Shown piece by piece: positions 9,278-18,165 of a DNA stretch of 64,000 nucleotides. Within the stretch, counting starts at the first letter, position 1. Every line of letters begins with the position of its first letter. Below the pieces are notes generated by a model that ran no database searches, was not told the origin of the DNA, and worked only from the letters and a program-made list of their open reading frames with translations. The position numbers and the translations under genes are program-made. This DNA is from JBLHZY01 sp050633265 (GTDB lineage: Bacteria > Pseudomonadota > Alphaproteobacteria > Rhodobacterales > Rhodobacteraceae), in contig JBOEGE010000004.1 of the NCBI GenBank assembly GCA_050633265.1, positions 186,001 through 250,000 of the forward strand. The letters are read 5' to 3'.

Positions 9278-10204
9278 ATGGCAACGGCTTATTATTCTCA
9301 CGATGATTGTTTGCAGCACGAGATGCCCGAGGGCCATCCTGAGCGGGTTGCGCGATTGGGCGCGGTAAGCGATGCGCTTGCGGGTATGGATTTGGATCGC
9401 CGGGCTGCCCCTTTGGGCGATGAGGCCGAAATTCTGCGCTGTCATCCGCAGAGCCATTTGGACCGGATCAAGGGCGCTGTGCCTGTTCAGGGCTTTGCAA
9501 AGCTAGATGCGGATACATCGCTTTCGCCCGGCTCCTACCAGGCGGCGCTTCGCGGTATTGGCGGGATTTGTGCGGCAGTTGATGCGGTGATCGGCGGGGA
9601 GGTTGGCAATGCTTTTGTTGGCTGTCGCCCGCCGGGGCACCATGCAGAGCGTGAAGTGCCGATGGGCTTTTGCTTGTTTGGAAATGTGGCGATCGGGGCC
9701 AAGCGGGCGCTTGATCATCATGGGCTTGGCCGCGTGGCGATCATTGATTTTGATGTGCATCACGGCAATGGCACGCAAGATTTGCTTTGGAATGAGAGCC
9801 GCGCATTTTTTGCCTCAAGCCATCAGATGCCGCTTTACCCCGGCACAGGGGCCGAGGCCGAGACTGGCGCGCATGGCACTATCCTCAATGTTCCCTTGGC
9901 CTCAAATTCTGGCGGAGCAGAGATGCGCGCGGCCTATAGCGAGATCATCTTGCCGCGGGTCGAAGCTTTTGCGCCCGAGCTCATATTCATCTCTGCTGGG
10001 TTTGATGCGCATCGCGATGATCCTTTGGCGCAGCTCAATTGGGATGCGGTTGATTTTTCATGGCTCACGCAAGCGATTTGCGATGTTGCGAAACGGTGCT
10101 GTAATGGCCGCATAGTCTCGACACTGGAGGGCGGTTATGATCTTTCTGGCCTCGCGGCCGGCGTGGCCGCCCATGTTGAGATTTTAAGGGAGCATGCCGT
10201 ATGA
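9278..10204 (+). CDS. Histone-deacetylase-family amidohydrolase
   Basis: 308 residues of the arginase/deacetylase fold. The zinc and catalytic motifs are intact: RPPGHHAE, the DFDVHHGNGTQD metal loop, ISAGFDAHRDDPL and the GGYD loop. In bacteria such proteins deacetylate acetylpolyamines or other small acetylated amines; the exact substrate cannot be read from sequence. AGGAG precedes ATG 9278. The stop overlaps xseB by 4 nt, tying it into the xseB-ispA-dxs operon, an arrangement I associate with alphaproteobacteria. Confidence 0.88.
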   Translation: MATAYYSHDDCLQHEMPEGHPERVARLGAVSDALAGMDLDRRAAPLGDEAEILRCHPQSHLDRIKGAVPVQGFAKLDADTSLSPGSYQAALRGIGGICAAVDAVIGGEVGNAFVGCRPPGHHAEREVPMGFCLFGNVAIGAKRALDHHGLGRVAIIDFDVHHGNGTQDLLWNESRAFFASSHQMPLYPGTGAEAETGAHGTILNVPLASNSGGAEMRAAYSEIILPRVEAFAPELIFISAGFDAHRDDPLAQLNWDAVDFSWLTQAICDVAKRCCNGRIVSTLEGGYDLSGLAAGVAAHVEILREHAV

Positions 10205-10443
10205 GCGAGACACCCGTTGCGAAGATGTCATTTGAAGAGGCTATGGCCGAGCTTGAGCAGGTCGTTGGCCAGCTTGAGCGCGGTGATGTCCCGCTTGAGG
10301 ATTCGATCAAGCTATATGAGCGCGGTGCTGCGCTGAAAGAGCGCTGCGATGTGAAGCTGAAAGAGGCCGAAGAAAAGGTCGCGAAAATCACGCTGGATCG
10401 CGACGGCCAACCAACAGGCGCCACCCCTGTTGAAGGGCTTTGA
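10201..10443 (+). CDS. xseB: Exodeoxyribonuclease VII small subunit
   Basis: 80-residue small subunit that assembles on XseA to form the single-strand exonuclease VII. The family core is clear: SFEEAMAELEQVVGQLERGD followed by LEDSIKLYERGAALKERCD. It overlaps the upstream gene by 4 nt and precedes ispA by 9 nt, the classic xseB-ispA-dxs order. Confidence 0.95.
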   Translation: MSETPVAKMSFEEAMAELEQVVGQLERGDVPLEDSIKLYERGAALKERCDVKLKEAEEKVAKITLDRDGQPTGATPVEGL

Positions 10444-10452
10444 GCGCGCTTT

Positions 10453-11322
10453 ATGTTTGAGGCCCGCAGGAATGAATATGCCCGCCTAACGCAGGCTTGC
10501 CTTGATGAGGCGATGGCCCCGATGGGTGATGGGATCGTAGCGCAGGGGATGCGCTATGCTTCTGCTGGCGGCAAGCGGATCCGCGGCTTTCTGGCGATGG
10601 AAAGCGCGGCGCTTTTTGGCATTGAACCTGTGCAGTCTGTTTGGGCGGCGGCGGCTGTCGAGGCGATGCATGCCTATTCCTTGGTGCATGACGATATGCC
10701 TTGCATGGATGATGATGATTTGCGGCGCGGCTTGCCTACGGTTCATGTGAAATGGGGCGAGGCGGCGGCTGTTTTGGTTGGCGATGGATTGCAGGCGCTA
10801 AGTTTTGAGCTTTTGACGCGCGAGGATTTGTGCGCGGATGCATCGGTGCGCATTGCGCTTGTTGCTACCATGGCGCGGGCGGCGGGCGCGCAGGGGATGG
10901 TCTTGGGGCAGGCACAGGATATTGCCGCCGAAGAGGCCAAGACCCCACTTACATTGGAAGAAATCACTGAGCTTCAGGCGAATAAAACCGGGGCGCTGAT
11001 CCGCTGGTCTGCTGCGGCGGGTGCGTTGATTGCGGGGGCTGATCCTGCGCCGTTGCGCGCCTTTGCCGCGCAGCTTGGCCTTGCTTTTCAGATTGCAGAT
11101 GACATCTTGGATGTTGAGGGCGATGCCGCGCTCACTGGCAAGCGCGTTGGCAAAGATGCGGACGCGGGCAAAGCCACGTTCGTTTCGTTGCTTGGCCTTG
11201 ATGCGGCGCGAACCCGCGCGCAGGAGCTTGTTGAGGGCGCTTGCGATGCGCTTGCGCCCTATGGGGATAAGGCGCAGGCCTTGCGGCAAGCCGCGCGGTT
11301 CGTTATTTCGCGGGATACATGA
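10453..11322 (+). CDS. ispA: Farnesyl diphosphate synthase
   Basis: Class I trans-prenyltransferase that makes farnesyl diphosphate from IPP and DMAPP in the cytoplasm, feeding undecaprenyl phosphate and quinone synthesis. The first aspartate-rich motif is LVHDDMPCMDDDDLRRG and the second QIADDILDVEGD. The 289-residue length is typical. It sits between xseB and dxs in one transcription unit and is likely co-regulated with them. Confidence 0.95.
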   Translation: MFEARRNEYARLTQACLDEAMAPMGDGIVAQGMRYASAGGKRIRGFLAMESAALFGIEPVQSVWAAAAVEAMHAYSLVHDDMPCMDDDDLRRGLPTVHVKWGEAAAVLVGDGLQALSFELLTREDLCADASVRIALVATMARAAGAQGMVLGQAQDIAAEEAKTPLTLEEITELQANKTGALIRWSAAAGALIAGADPAPLRAFAAQLGLAFQIADDILDVEGDAALTGKRVGKDADAGKATFVSLLGLDAARTRAQELVEGACDALAPYGDKAQALRQAARFVISRDT

Positions 11323-11364
11323 GCATCGGCCCATTGGCCAAACCAGCCCGTCGGAGGGCCCGAT

Positions 11365-13293
11365 ATGAGCGATAGACCATCCACACCGATCCTAGACCGC
11401 GTGAATGTGCCTGCGGATATGAAGGGCCTTTCGGACAGCGAGCTGAAGAAGCTTGCGGGCGAGTTGCGCGCCGAGACGATCAGCGCAGTGTCTGAGACAG
11501 GCGGCCATTTGGGCGCGGGGCTTGGCGTTGTTGAGCTGACGGTTGCTCTGCATGCGATTTTCGATACACCCAAGGATCGGTTGATCTGGGATGTAAGCCA
11601 TCAAAGCTATCCCCATAAAATCCTTACAGGGCGGCGCGATCGCATCCGCACTTTGCGCCAAAAAGGCGGGCTAAGCGGCTTTACCAAACGTTCGGAAAGC
11701 CCGTTTGATCCCTTTGGCGCGGCCCATTCCTCAACCTCGATTTCAGCGGCGCTTGGCTTTGCCGTGGCGCGCGATTTGGGCGGGGCGCCTGAGCACGGCA
11801 TTGGTGATGCAATTGCTGTGATTGGCGATGGCGCGATGTCTGCGGGGATGGCCTTTGAGGCGATGAACAACGCCGGCCATCTGAAAAAGCGGATGATTGT
11901 GGTGCTTAATGATAACGAGATGTCGATTGCGCCGCCGGTTGGGGCGATGTCGAATTACCTCTCGCGGCTTTATGCTGGTGCGCCGTTCCAGGAATTGAAA
12001 GCGGCTGCCAAGGGCGCTGTTTCGCTTCTTCCGCCGCCCTTCCAAGAGGGGGCTAAACGGGCCAAAGAAATGCTCAAAGGCATGACCGTTGGCGGCACAC
12101 TTTTTGAAGAGCTTGGCTTTTCTTATGTCGGCCCGATTGATGGCCATGATTTGGATCAGCTTTTGCCGCTGCTGCGTACCATCAAGGCGCGTGCGACAGG
12201 GCCGGTTTTGATCCATGTGATCACCAAAAAGGGCAAAGGCTATGCGCCCGCCGAAGCCGCTTCGGATAAGGGCCACGCCACGGCCAAGTTCAATGTAGTG
12301 ACCGGCAAGCAAACCAAAGCGCCATCAAACGCGCCAAGCTATACGTCTGTTTTTGGCAAGGCGCTGGTCGCGCATGCGGCTGAGGATAGCAAGATCGTTG
12401 CGGTTACGGCGGCGATGCCCGATGGCACAGGGCTCAACCTTTTTGCCGAGCGCTACCCGAGCCGGTGTTTCGATGTCGGCATTGCTGAGCAGCACGGCGT
12501 TACTTTTGCCGCCGGGTTGGCGGCGGGCGGGATGAAGCCGTTTTGTGTTATGTATTCGACCTTCCTTCAGCGCGGCTATGATCAGGTCGTGCATGATGTG
12601 GCGATTCAGCGGCTGCCGGTGCGATTTGCGATTGATCGCGCGGGCCTTGTGGGCGCGGATGGGGCCACGCATGCTGGTAGTTTTGATGTGGCTTACTTGG
12701 CCAACTTGCCCGGGTTTGTTGTGATGGCGGCAGCAGATGAGGCTGAGCTGACGCATATGGTGGCCACGGCTGCTGCGCATGATGACGGGCCAATTGCCTT
12801 TCGATATCCGCGCGGAGAGGGCGCAGGCGTTGAGCTGCCAGAGCGCGGCGAGGTTCTTGAGATTGGGCGCGGTCGGATGATCCAGAAAGGTGCGCGCGTT
12901 GCGCTGCTTTCCTTTGGAACGCGGCTTTCCGAAGTCCAGCGCGCGGCAGAAGGGCTTGCCGCGAAAGGCATCACCCCAACAATTGCAGATGCGCGTTTTG
13001 CCAAGCCACTGGACTGCGATATGATCCTTGCGCTTGCAGCCGACCATGAAGCATTGATCACCATTGAAGAGGGCGCTGTCGGCGGTTTTGGCAGCCATGT
13101 GGCACAGCTTTTGGCGGATGAGGCGGTGTTTGATCGAGGCTTGAAATTCCGCTCAATGGTGCTTCCTGATACGTTTATTGATCAGTCCAGCCCCGAGGAT
13201 ATGTATGCCACGGCCAAATTGAGCGCGGCAGATATTGAGGCCAAAGTGCTTGAGGTTTTGGGCGTTGCAGAGATTGCATCGCGGCGGGCATAG
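11365..13293 (+). CDS. dxs: 1-deoxy-D-xylulose-5-phosphate synthase
   Basis: First enzyme of the MEP isoprenoid pathway; condenses pyruvate and glyceraldehyde 3-phosphate with thiamine diphosphate. The ThDP motif GDGAMSAGMAFEAMNNAG is present, as are DVSHQSYPHKILTGRRD and the transketolase-type segment IDRAGLVGADGATHAG. 642 residues, normal. A strong GGAGG ribosome site precedes ATG 11365. It is the last gene of the isoprenoid operon; the 127-nt gap after it carries the promoter of the copper ATPase. Confidence 0.97.
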   Translation: MSDRPSTPILDRVNVPADMKGLSDSELKKLAGELRAETISAVSETGGHLGAGLGVVELTVALHAIFDTPKDRLIWDVSHQSYPHKILTGRRDRIRTLRQKGGLSGFTKRSESPFDPFGAAHSSTSISAALGFAVARDLGGAPEHGIGDAIAVIGDGAMSAGMAFEAMNNAGHLKKRMIVVLNDNEMSIAPPVGAMSNYLSRLYAGAPFQELKAAAKGAVSLLPPPFQEGAKRAKEMLKGMTVGGTLFEELGFSYVGPIDGHDLDQLLPLLRTIKARATGPVLIHVITKKGKGYAPAEAASDKGHATAKFNVVTGKQTKAPSNAPSYTSVFGKALVAHAAEDSKIVAVTAAMPDGTGLNLFAERYPSRCFDVGIAEQHGVTFAAGLAAGGMKPFCVMYSTFLQRGYDQVVHDVAIQRLPVRFAIDRAGLVGADGATHAGSFDVAYLANLPGFVVMAAADEAELTHMVATAAAHDDGPIAFRYPRGEGAGVELPERGEVLEIGRGRMIQKGARVALLSFGTRLSEVQRAAEGLAAKGITPTIADARFAKPLDCDMILALAADHEALITIEEGAVGGFGSHVAQLLADEAVFDRGLKFRSMVLPDTFIDQSSPEDMYATAKLSAADIEAKVLEVLGVAEIASRRA

Positions 13294-13338
13294 GGGCAAG
13301 GCGCAAAGCGTCATGTCGCCGCAAGAACGTAGATTGGC

Positions 13339-13369
13339 TTGACCTTGCTTGCCTATCGGCGCCTAACTA
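13339..13369 (+). promoter_or_regulatory. CueR/HmrR-like promoter for the copper ATPase
   Basis: TTGACC (13339-13344) and TAACTA (13364-13369) are separated by 19 nt, the overlong spacer typical of promoters activated by MerR-family metal sensors. The spacer starts ACCTTGC, matching one half of the usual copper box; the other half is poorly matched. It lies 51 nt before the ATPase start. No MerR-family gene is in the window. Confidence 0.5.
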
Positions 13370-13420
13370 TCGAGCCGAGGGCGCGCGCGCATTGATCGGC
13401 ATGCCGAAAGCGGGCAAGAA

Positions 13421-15904
13421 ATGGAACAGACACTCAATTTTGGCGTCAATGGGATGAGCTGCGCGTCTTGTGCGGGACGCGTTGAGAGGGCGCTTGCTGC
13501 TGTGCCCGGGGTTACTGTGGCGCAAGTAAACCTAGCGAGTGAAACTGTTCGTTTACAGTTCAATAGCCCAGCAACGCTAAGTGAAATCACCGCGAGCCTT
13601 CAAACTGCGGGCTATCCGGCGCGCGAACAGACTGTCCATTTGGCAATTGAGAATATGAGCTGTGCCTCTTGTGTTGGCCGTGTCGAGCGCGCGCTTGCGG
13701 CGGTTCCTGGCGTTTTGGAGGTTCGGGTAAACCTTGCCTCAGAGGAGGCGTTTATCCGCTTTCTTGAGGGTGAAACGGATGGCGAGGCGCTTGGAGCTGT
13801 CGCGACCTCTGCGGGTTATCCAGCCAAGATCGCGCAGGCCGAAGCCGATACAGCGCAAAGCCCCAGCACCCGGCAAGAGGGCGAAGCGCGCAAGCTCACG
13901 CGCGATATGTGGATCGCTCTTGGGTTAACCTTGCCTGTGTTTTTGCTCGAGATGGGCGGGCATATGATCCCGGCTTTGCACCACTGGATTGGGCAGGCGA
14001 TAGGGCATCAAAACAGCTGGTATGTTCAGTTTTTGCTCACTTCAATCGTGCTAGGTTGGCCCGGGCGGCGCTTCTATCAAAAAGGCATCCCGGCGCTATT
14101 GCGGGCCGCTCCTGATATGAACAGTCTCGTGGCATTGGGCACATTTGCGGCTTATGGTTTCTCGGTTGTGGCGACTTTCTGGCCAGAGCTTTTGCCCGAA
14201 GCTTCGCGCGCGGTTTATTATGAAGCGGCGGCAGTGATTGTTGTTTTGATCCTTTTGGGCCGCGCGCTTGAAGCCCGTGCAAAAGGCAAGACGGGCGCTG
14301 CGATCACAAGCCTAATCGGTTTGCGCCCGCATACGGCCTTGATCGAAACGGAGGGGGCCGTAATTGAGCAGAGCATCGCTCAAATCTCTGTCGGTGATAT
14401 CTTGGTGATCAAACCGGGCGCCCGGATTGCAGTAGATGCGCAGGTGATTTCGGGCGAAAGCTATGTTGATGAAAGCATGATTTCGGGCGAGCCGCTTCCT
14501 GTTGCCAAAGGCGCGCGCGATGAGCTTGTTGGCGGAACTGTGAATGGCACGGGCGCGTTGCGGGCGCGCGCGATCCGAGTTGGCGGGGATACGATGCTTG
14601 CGCAGATCATCCGCATGGTGAATGAGGCGCAATCGGCGAAACTGCCCATTCAGAGCATCGTAGATCGTATTACGATGTGGTTTGTGCCGGCCATTCTGGG
14701 GATCAGTGTTTTGACAATTGCGATCTGGCTTGGATTTGGGCCAGAGCCGCGCATTGGCAATGCATTGGTTGCCGGGGTTTGCGTTTTGATTATCGCCTGC
14801 CCCTGTGCAATGGGTCTGGCTGTTCCGACGTCTATCATGGTCGGAACGGGGCGCGCGGCGGCATTGGGGGTATTGTTTCGCAAAGGGGATGCGCTTCAAG
14901 CCCTTAGCGATGTTCAGATAGTTGCTTTTGATAAGACTGGAACGCTGACACAAGGCCGCCCTGAACTCAGCGATTTACAGATTGCGCCGGGATATGAGCG
15001 GGCTGAAGTGCTTGGGGCTTTTGCGGCTGTTGAAGCCCTCTCAGAACACCCTATTGCGCGTGCAATTGTTGAGGCCGCATTGAGCGAGGGGATTGCCGCA
15101 GCACCTGTTGAGGATTTCACATCCGTTACCGGCTATGGCGCCCAAGCGCGGCTGAATGGAAAACAAATCGTGGTGGGGGCAGCGCGTTTCATGCAGCGCG
15201 AAGGGATTGCGATCACGGCTTTGGAGGCGCGGGCTGATGAATGGGCGTGTGAGGGTAAAACTCCGATCTATATCGCAATTGACGGAGTGTTGGCGGCAAT
15301 CGCTGCGGTTGCGGATCCGATTAAGCCGGGAAGCGCGCAGGCCATCAAGGCGCTGCAATCAAAAGGGATCCGTGTTGCGATGATTACCGGCGATGCACAA
15401 GGAACAGCGGAGGCTATCGCAAAGCGTTTGGGCATTCACGAAGTGATTTCTGAAGTGCTGCCTGCGGGGAAAGTCGCAGCCCTGGATCAGCTAAAACAGG
15501 GCGGCGCGAAGATTGCCTTTGTTGGGGACGGGATCAATGATGCACCGGCTCTTGCTGGGGCGGATGTGGGTATCGCGATCGGCACGGGGACGGATGTTGC
15601 TATTGAAAGCGGGGATGTTGTTTTGATGTCCGGCGCGCTTGGCGGCGTTGTGAATGCCCTCAATATCTCGGATCATGTGATGCGCAATATCCGCCAAAAT
15701 CTCTTTTGGGCCTTTGGGTATAATGCTGCGCTCGTACCCGTTGCGGCGGGTGCGCTTTACCCGGCGTTTGGGCTTTTGCTTTCGCCGGTTCTTGGAGCTG
15801 GTGCGATGGCCCTTTCAAGCGTTTTTGTGCTGAGCAATGCGCTTCGGCTTAGATACCTTCGCTCTGTCCTTGCCGAAGATGGCCCAAATCACAAAGCGCC
15901 TTAG
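13421..15904 (+). CDS. copA: Copper-translocating P1B-type ATPase
   Basis: 827-residue inner-membrane pump that exports Cu(I). Two N-terminal metal-binding domains carry GMSCASCAGRVERAL and NMSCASCVGRVERAL. The intramembrane CPC motif is in IACPCAMGLAVP, the phosphorylation motif is DKTGTLT, the HP motif is SEHPIARAI, and the hinge is VGDGINDAPALAGADVGIAIG. CPC with paired CxxC domains indicates copper (or silver). It stands alone downstream of dxs and has its own CueR-like promoter. Confidence 0.94.
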   Translation: MEQTLNFGVNGMSCASCAGRVERALAAVPGVTVAQVNLASETVRLQFNSPATLSEITASLQTAGYPAREQTVHLAIENMSCASCVGRVERALAAVPGVLEVRVNLASEEAFIRFLEGETDGEALGAVATSAGYPAKIAQAEADTAQSPSTRQEGEARKLTRDMWIALGLTLPVFLLEMGGHMIPALHHWIGQAIGHQNSWYVQFLLTSIVLGWPGRRFYQKGIPALLRAAPDMNSLVALGTFAAYGFSVVATFWPELLPEASRAVYYEAAAVIVVLILLGRALEARAKGKTGAAITSLIGLRPHTALIETEGAVIEQSIAQISVGDILVIKPGARIAVDAQVISGESYVDESMISGEPLPVAKGARDELVGGTVNGTGALRARAIRVGGDTMLAQIIRMVNEAQSAKLPIQSIVDRITMWFVPAILGISVLTIAIWLGFGPEPRIGNALVAGVCVLIIACPCAMGLAVPTSIMVGTGRAAALGVLFRKGDALQALSDVQIVAFDKTGTLTQGRPELSDLQIAPGYERAEVLGAFAAVEALSEHPIARAIVEAALSEGIAAAPVEDFTSVTGYGAQARLNGKQIVVGAARFMQREGIAITALEARADEWACEGKTPIYIAIDGVLAAIAAVADPIKPGSAQAIKALQSKGIRVAMITGDAQGTAEAIAKRLGIHEVISEVLPAGKVAALDQLKQGGAKIAFVGDGINDAPALAGADVGIAIGTGTDVAIESGDVVLMSGALGGVVNALNISDHVMRNIRQNLFWAFGYNAALVPVAAGALYPAFGLLLSPVLGAGAMALSSVFVLSNALRLRYLRSVLAEDGPNHKAP

Positions 15905-15978
15905 AACACGCTTGGCGTTTGTGTGCTGCGAAAAAAAGCCCTATAGGTTGTATAGATACAGCGATTGAGGCACCCAAT

Positions 15979-18069
15979 TTGAAGGCAGTTAAAGGCTCTG
16001 ACGTTGAGATTATTGATCTGGGTGCAACGCTCGGATCACTTTGGCGCGGCAAATGGTTGATCGCATTTGTGACCATGCTCGCGATCGCTGTTGGGACCTA
16101 TTATGCCTATTTCGCAGTGACGCCGCTTTATCGCGCCTCTGCGGTTGTGATCCTTGATTCCCAGCAAGAACAGGTTGTTGATCTTCAGGCCGCGATGACA
16201 AGCCTATCAAGCGATTCATCTGTGGTGAATTCCGAAGTCGAGGTTCTGCGCGCGCGCGGCTTGATGGGCAAAGTTGTTGATCGCCTTGATCTAACGGCGG
16301 ACCCAGAATTCAACGGCGCCTTGCGCGCACCCGACCTTATTCAGCGCTTTAAACAAGGCATTCATACAGTGCTTGGCACGGGTGAGAAAAGCGGGCCATC
16401 AGCGCATAACACACTGCGCGCGCGCGATTATACGGTCTCCGCATTGCTTGGCAAAATCAGCATTTCCAATGTTCCAAACAGCCTTGTTTTCCGGGTAACT
16501 GTGCAGACGGAAAATGCAGAAAAATCGGCGCTTATCGCAGATACGATTGTCGATTTGTATATCCTCAACCAGATCGAGGTAAAATTCGCCGCGACTGAAC
16601 AAGCAACAAGCTGGCTCACTACGCGCGTGGTAGAGTTGCAATCCGAACTTGAGATTGCAGAGGCAAAAGTAAAGAGTTTCTCGACCGGAACGGCGCTGAT
16701 TTCGCCACAGACATTGCAAGCGCTTGAGGTTCAGCTCAAAGAGCTTCGCGATCGTATTGCAACGGCTCAGGTGGCTGCCAAAGGGGCAAAGGATCGGGCG
16801 GCTTCTTTGCGCGCGGCCGTGACAACACAAGATAAGTTGGGGCAAAGCAATGATACGGTTTTGGCGGGTATTTTGGCCGATGGCGCGCCTGCGGGGGATG
16901 CTTTTGAGAGCCGGTTCTCACAGATCAAAGCGCGCGCGGATCTGGAAGAGGCAAGGGCCGCGCGCCAGTTATCCGCCTTGCTGCAATCGCAATCTGATCT
17001 TGAGCAACAGATCAGCCAGCAGAGCAAAGACCTGATCACATTGCAGCAGTTTGCCCGCGAGGCAGAGGCAAGCCGATTGCTTTATGAGTATTTCCTGACA
17101 CGTCTTAAAGAAACCTCGGCACAGCAGGGAATTCAACAGGCTGACAGCCGCGTACTCTCTGCTGCGGTGGTGCCTGGCGCGCCGGCAGTTCCGCGTAAGT
17201 CGATGATTTTGCTCATGGCTTTGGTGCTTGGCTTGATGCTTGGCGGGGCGATTGTTTTGCTACGTGAAGCGCGCAACAATGCGTTTCGGTCGGCGCGCGA
17301 TGTAGAGGAATTTACTGGCTACACGGTCATGGGGCAAATCCCTTTGATCCCAGCAAAGCGCCGCCAAAGCATCATCGATTACCTGATGCAAAGGCCAACA
17401 TCCGCCGCGGCAGAGGCTGTGCGCAATTTGCGAACCTCGATCCTTTTGTCCAACGTTGATAAGCCGCCGCAAGTGATCCTCACGACCTCATCGGTCCCGC
17501 ATGAGGGCAAGACAACGACCTCGCTTGCATTGGCGCAAAACTTTGTCGGCACGGGTAAAAAAGTTTTGCTGATTGAGGGCGATATTCGCCGCAATGTTTT
17601 TGCGGAGTACTTTAAGGACACGCCAAGCAAAGGGCTTGTTTCGCTGATGACGCGCGACATTGCGCTTGATGATGTGCTTTATCATGACGATGTGCTTGGC
17701 CTTGATGTTCTGTTTGGAGAGCGCACCCATACCAGCGCCGCAGATCTTTTTAGCTCAGAGGCGTTTCGCACCCTGATTACGGATATGCGGGCAAGTTATG
17801 ATGTGATTATTATCGATACACCGCCTGTGCTTGTTGTGCCGGATGCGCGGATCATTGCTTCGGTAGCGGATACGGTTTTGTTTGTGATCAAATGGGATAG
17901 TAGCGCCAAAGGGCAGATAGAAGAGGCGCTTAGGATGTTTGAAAGCGTCGATCAAAAAGTGACCGGGCTTGTCCTTGCGCAGGTCGATCCAAAGGGTATG
18001 AAGCGTTATGGCTATGGCGGCGAGTATGGCGCTTATATTGGCCAGAGTGATGCGTATTATGCCAATTAA
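15979..18069 (+). CDS. Wzc-like polysaccharide co-polymerase and tyrosine autokinase
   Basis: BY-kinase that controls chain length and export of a surface polysaccharide. An N-terminal Wzz domain has a membrane helix (WLIAFVTMLAIAVGTYYAYF), a long periplasmic coiled-coil region and a second helix (MILLMALVLGLMLGGAIVLL). The cytoplasmic kinase follows: the Walker A variant VPHEGKTTTSLALAQ, A' motif VLLIEGDIRR and Walker B VIIIDTPPVLVVPDAR. It ends in a tyrosine-rich tail (RYGYGGEYGAYIG). I prefer TTG 15979, 8 nt after TGAGG, giving 696 residues; an upstream in-frame TTG at 15919 would add 20. It opens the polysaccharide locus, 96 nt before manC. Confidence 0.9.
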   Translation: MKAVKGSDVEIIDLGATLGSLWRGKWLIAFVTMLAIAVGTYYAYFAVTPLYRASAVVILDSQQEQVVDLQAAMTSLSSDSSVVNSEVEVLRARGLMGKVVDRLDLTADPEFNGALRAPDLIQRFKQGIHTVLGTGEKSGPSAHNTLRARDYTVSALLGKISISNVPNSLVFRVTVQTENAEKSALIADTIVDLYILNQIEVKFAATEQATSWLTTRVVELQSELEIAEAKVKSFSTGTALISPQTLQALEVQLKELRDRIATAQVAAKGAKDRAASLRAAVTTQDKLGQSNDTVLAGILADGAPAGDAFESRFSQIKARADLEEARAARQLSALLQSQSDLEQQISQQSKDLITLQQFAREAEASRLLYEYFLTRLKETSAQQGIQQADSRVLSAAVVPGAPAVPRKSMILLMALVLGLMLGGAIVLLREARNNAFRSARDVEEFTGYTVMGQIPLIPAKRRQSIIDYLMQRPTSAAAEAVRNLRTSILLSNVDKPPQVILTTSSVPHEGKTTTSLALAQNFVGTGKKVLLIEGDIRRNVFAEYFKDTPSKGLVSLMTRDIALDDVLYHDDVLGLDVLFGERTHTSAADLFSSEAFRTLITDMRASYDVIIIDTPPVLVVPDARIIASVADTVLFVIKWDSSAKGQIEEALRMFESVDQKVTGLVLAQVDPKGMKRYGYGGEYGAYIGQSDAYYAN

Positions 18070-18165
18070 TGGCGCGTTTTCTTTGGGTTACCGATGGGTT
18101 ATTGTGTAAGAGCGTTGCGTATTGGCGCAAAGAATTTGCAAGAGCTACCGGCTAGGAAATAGTTC

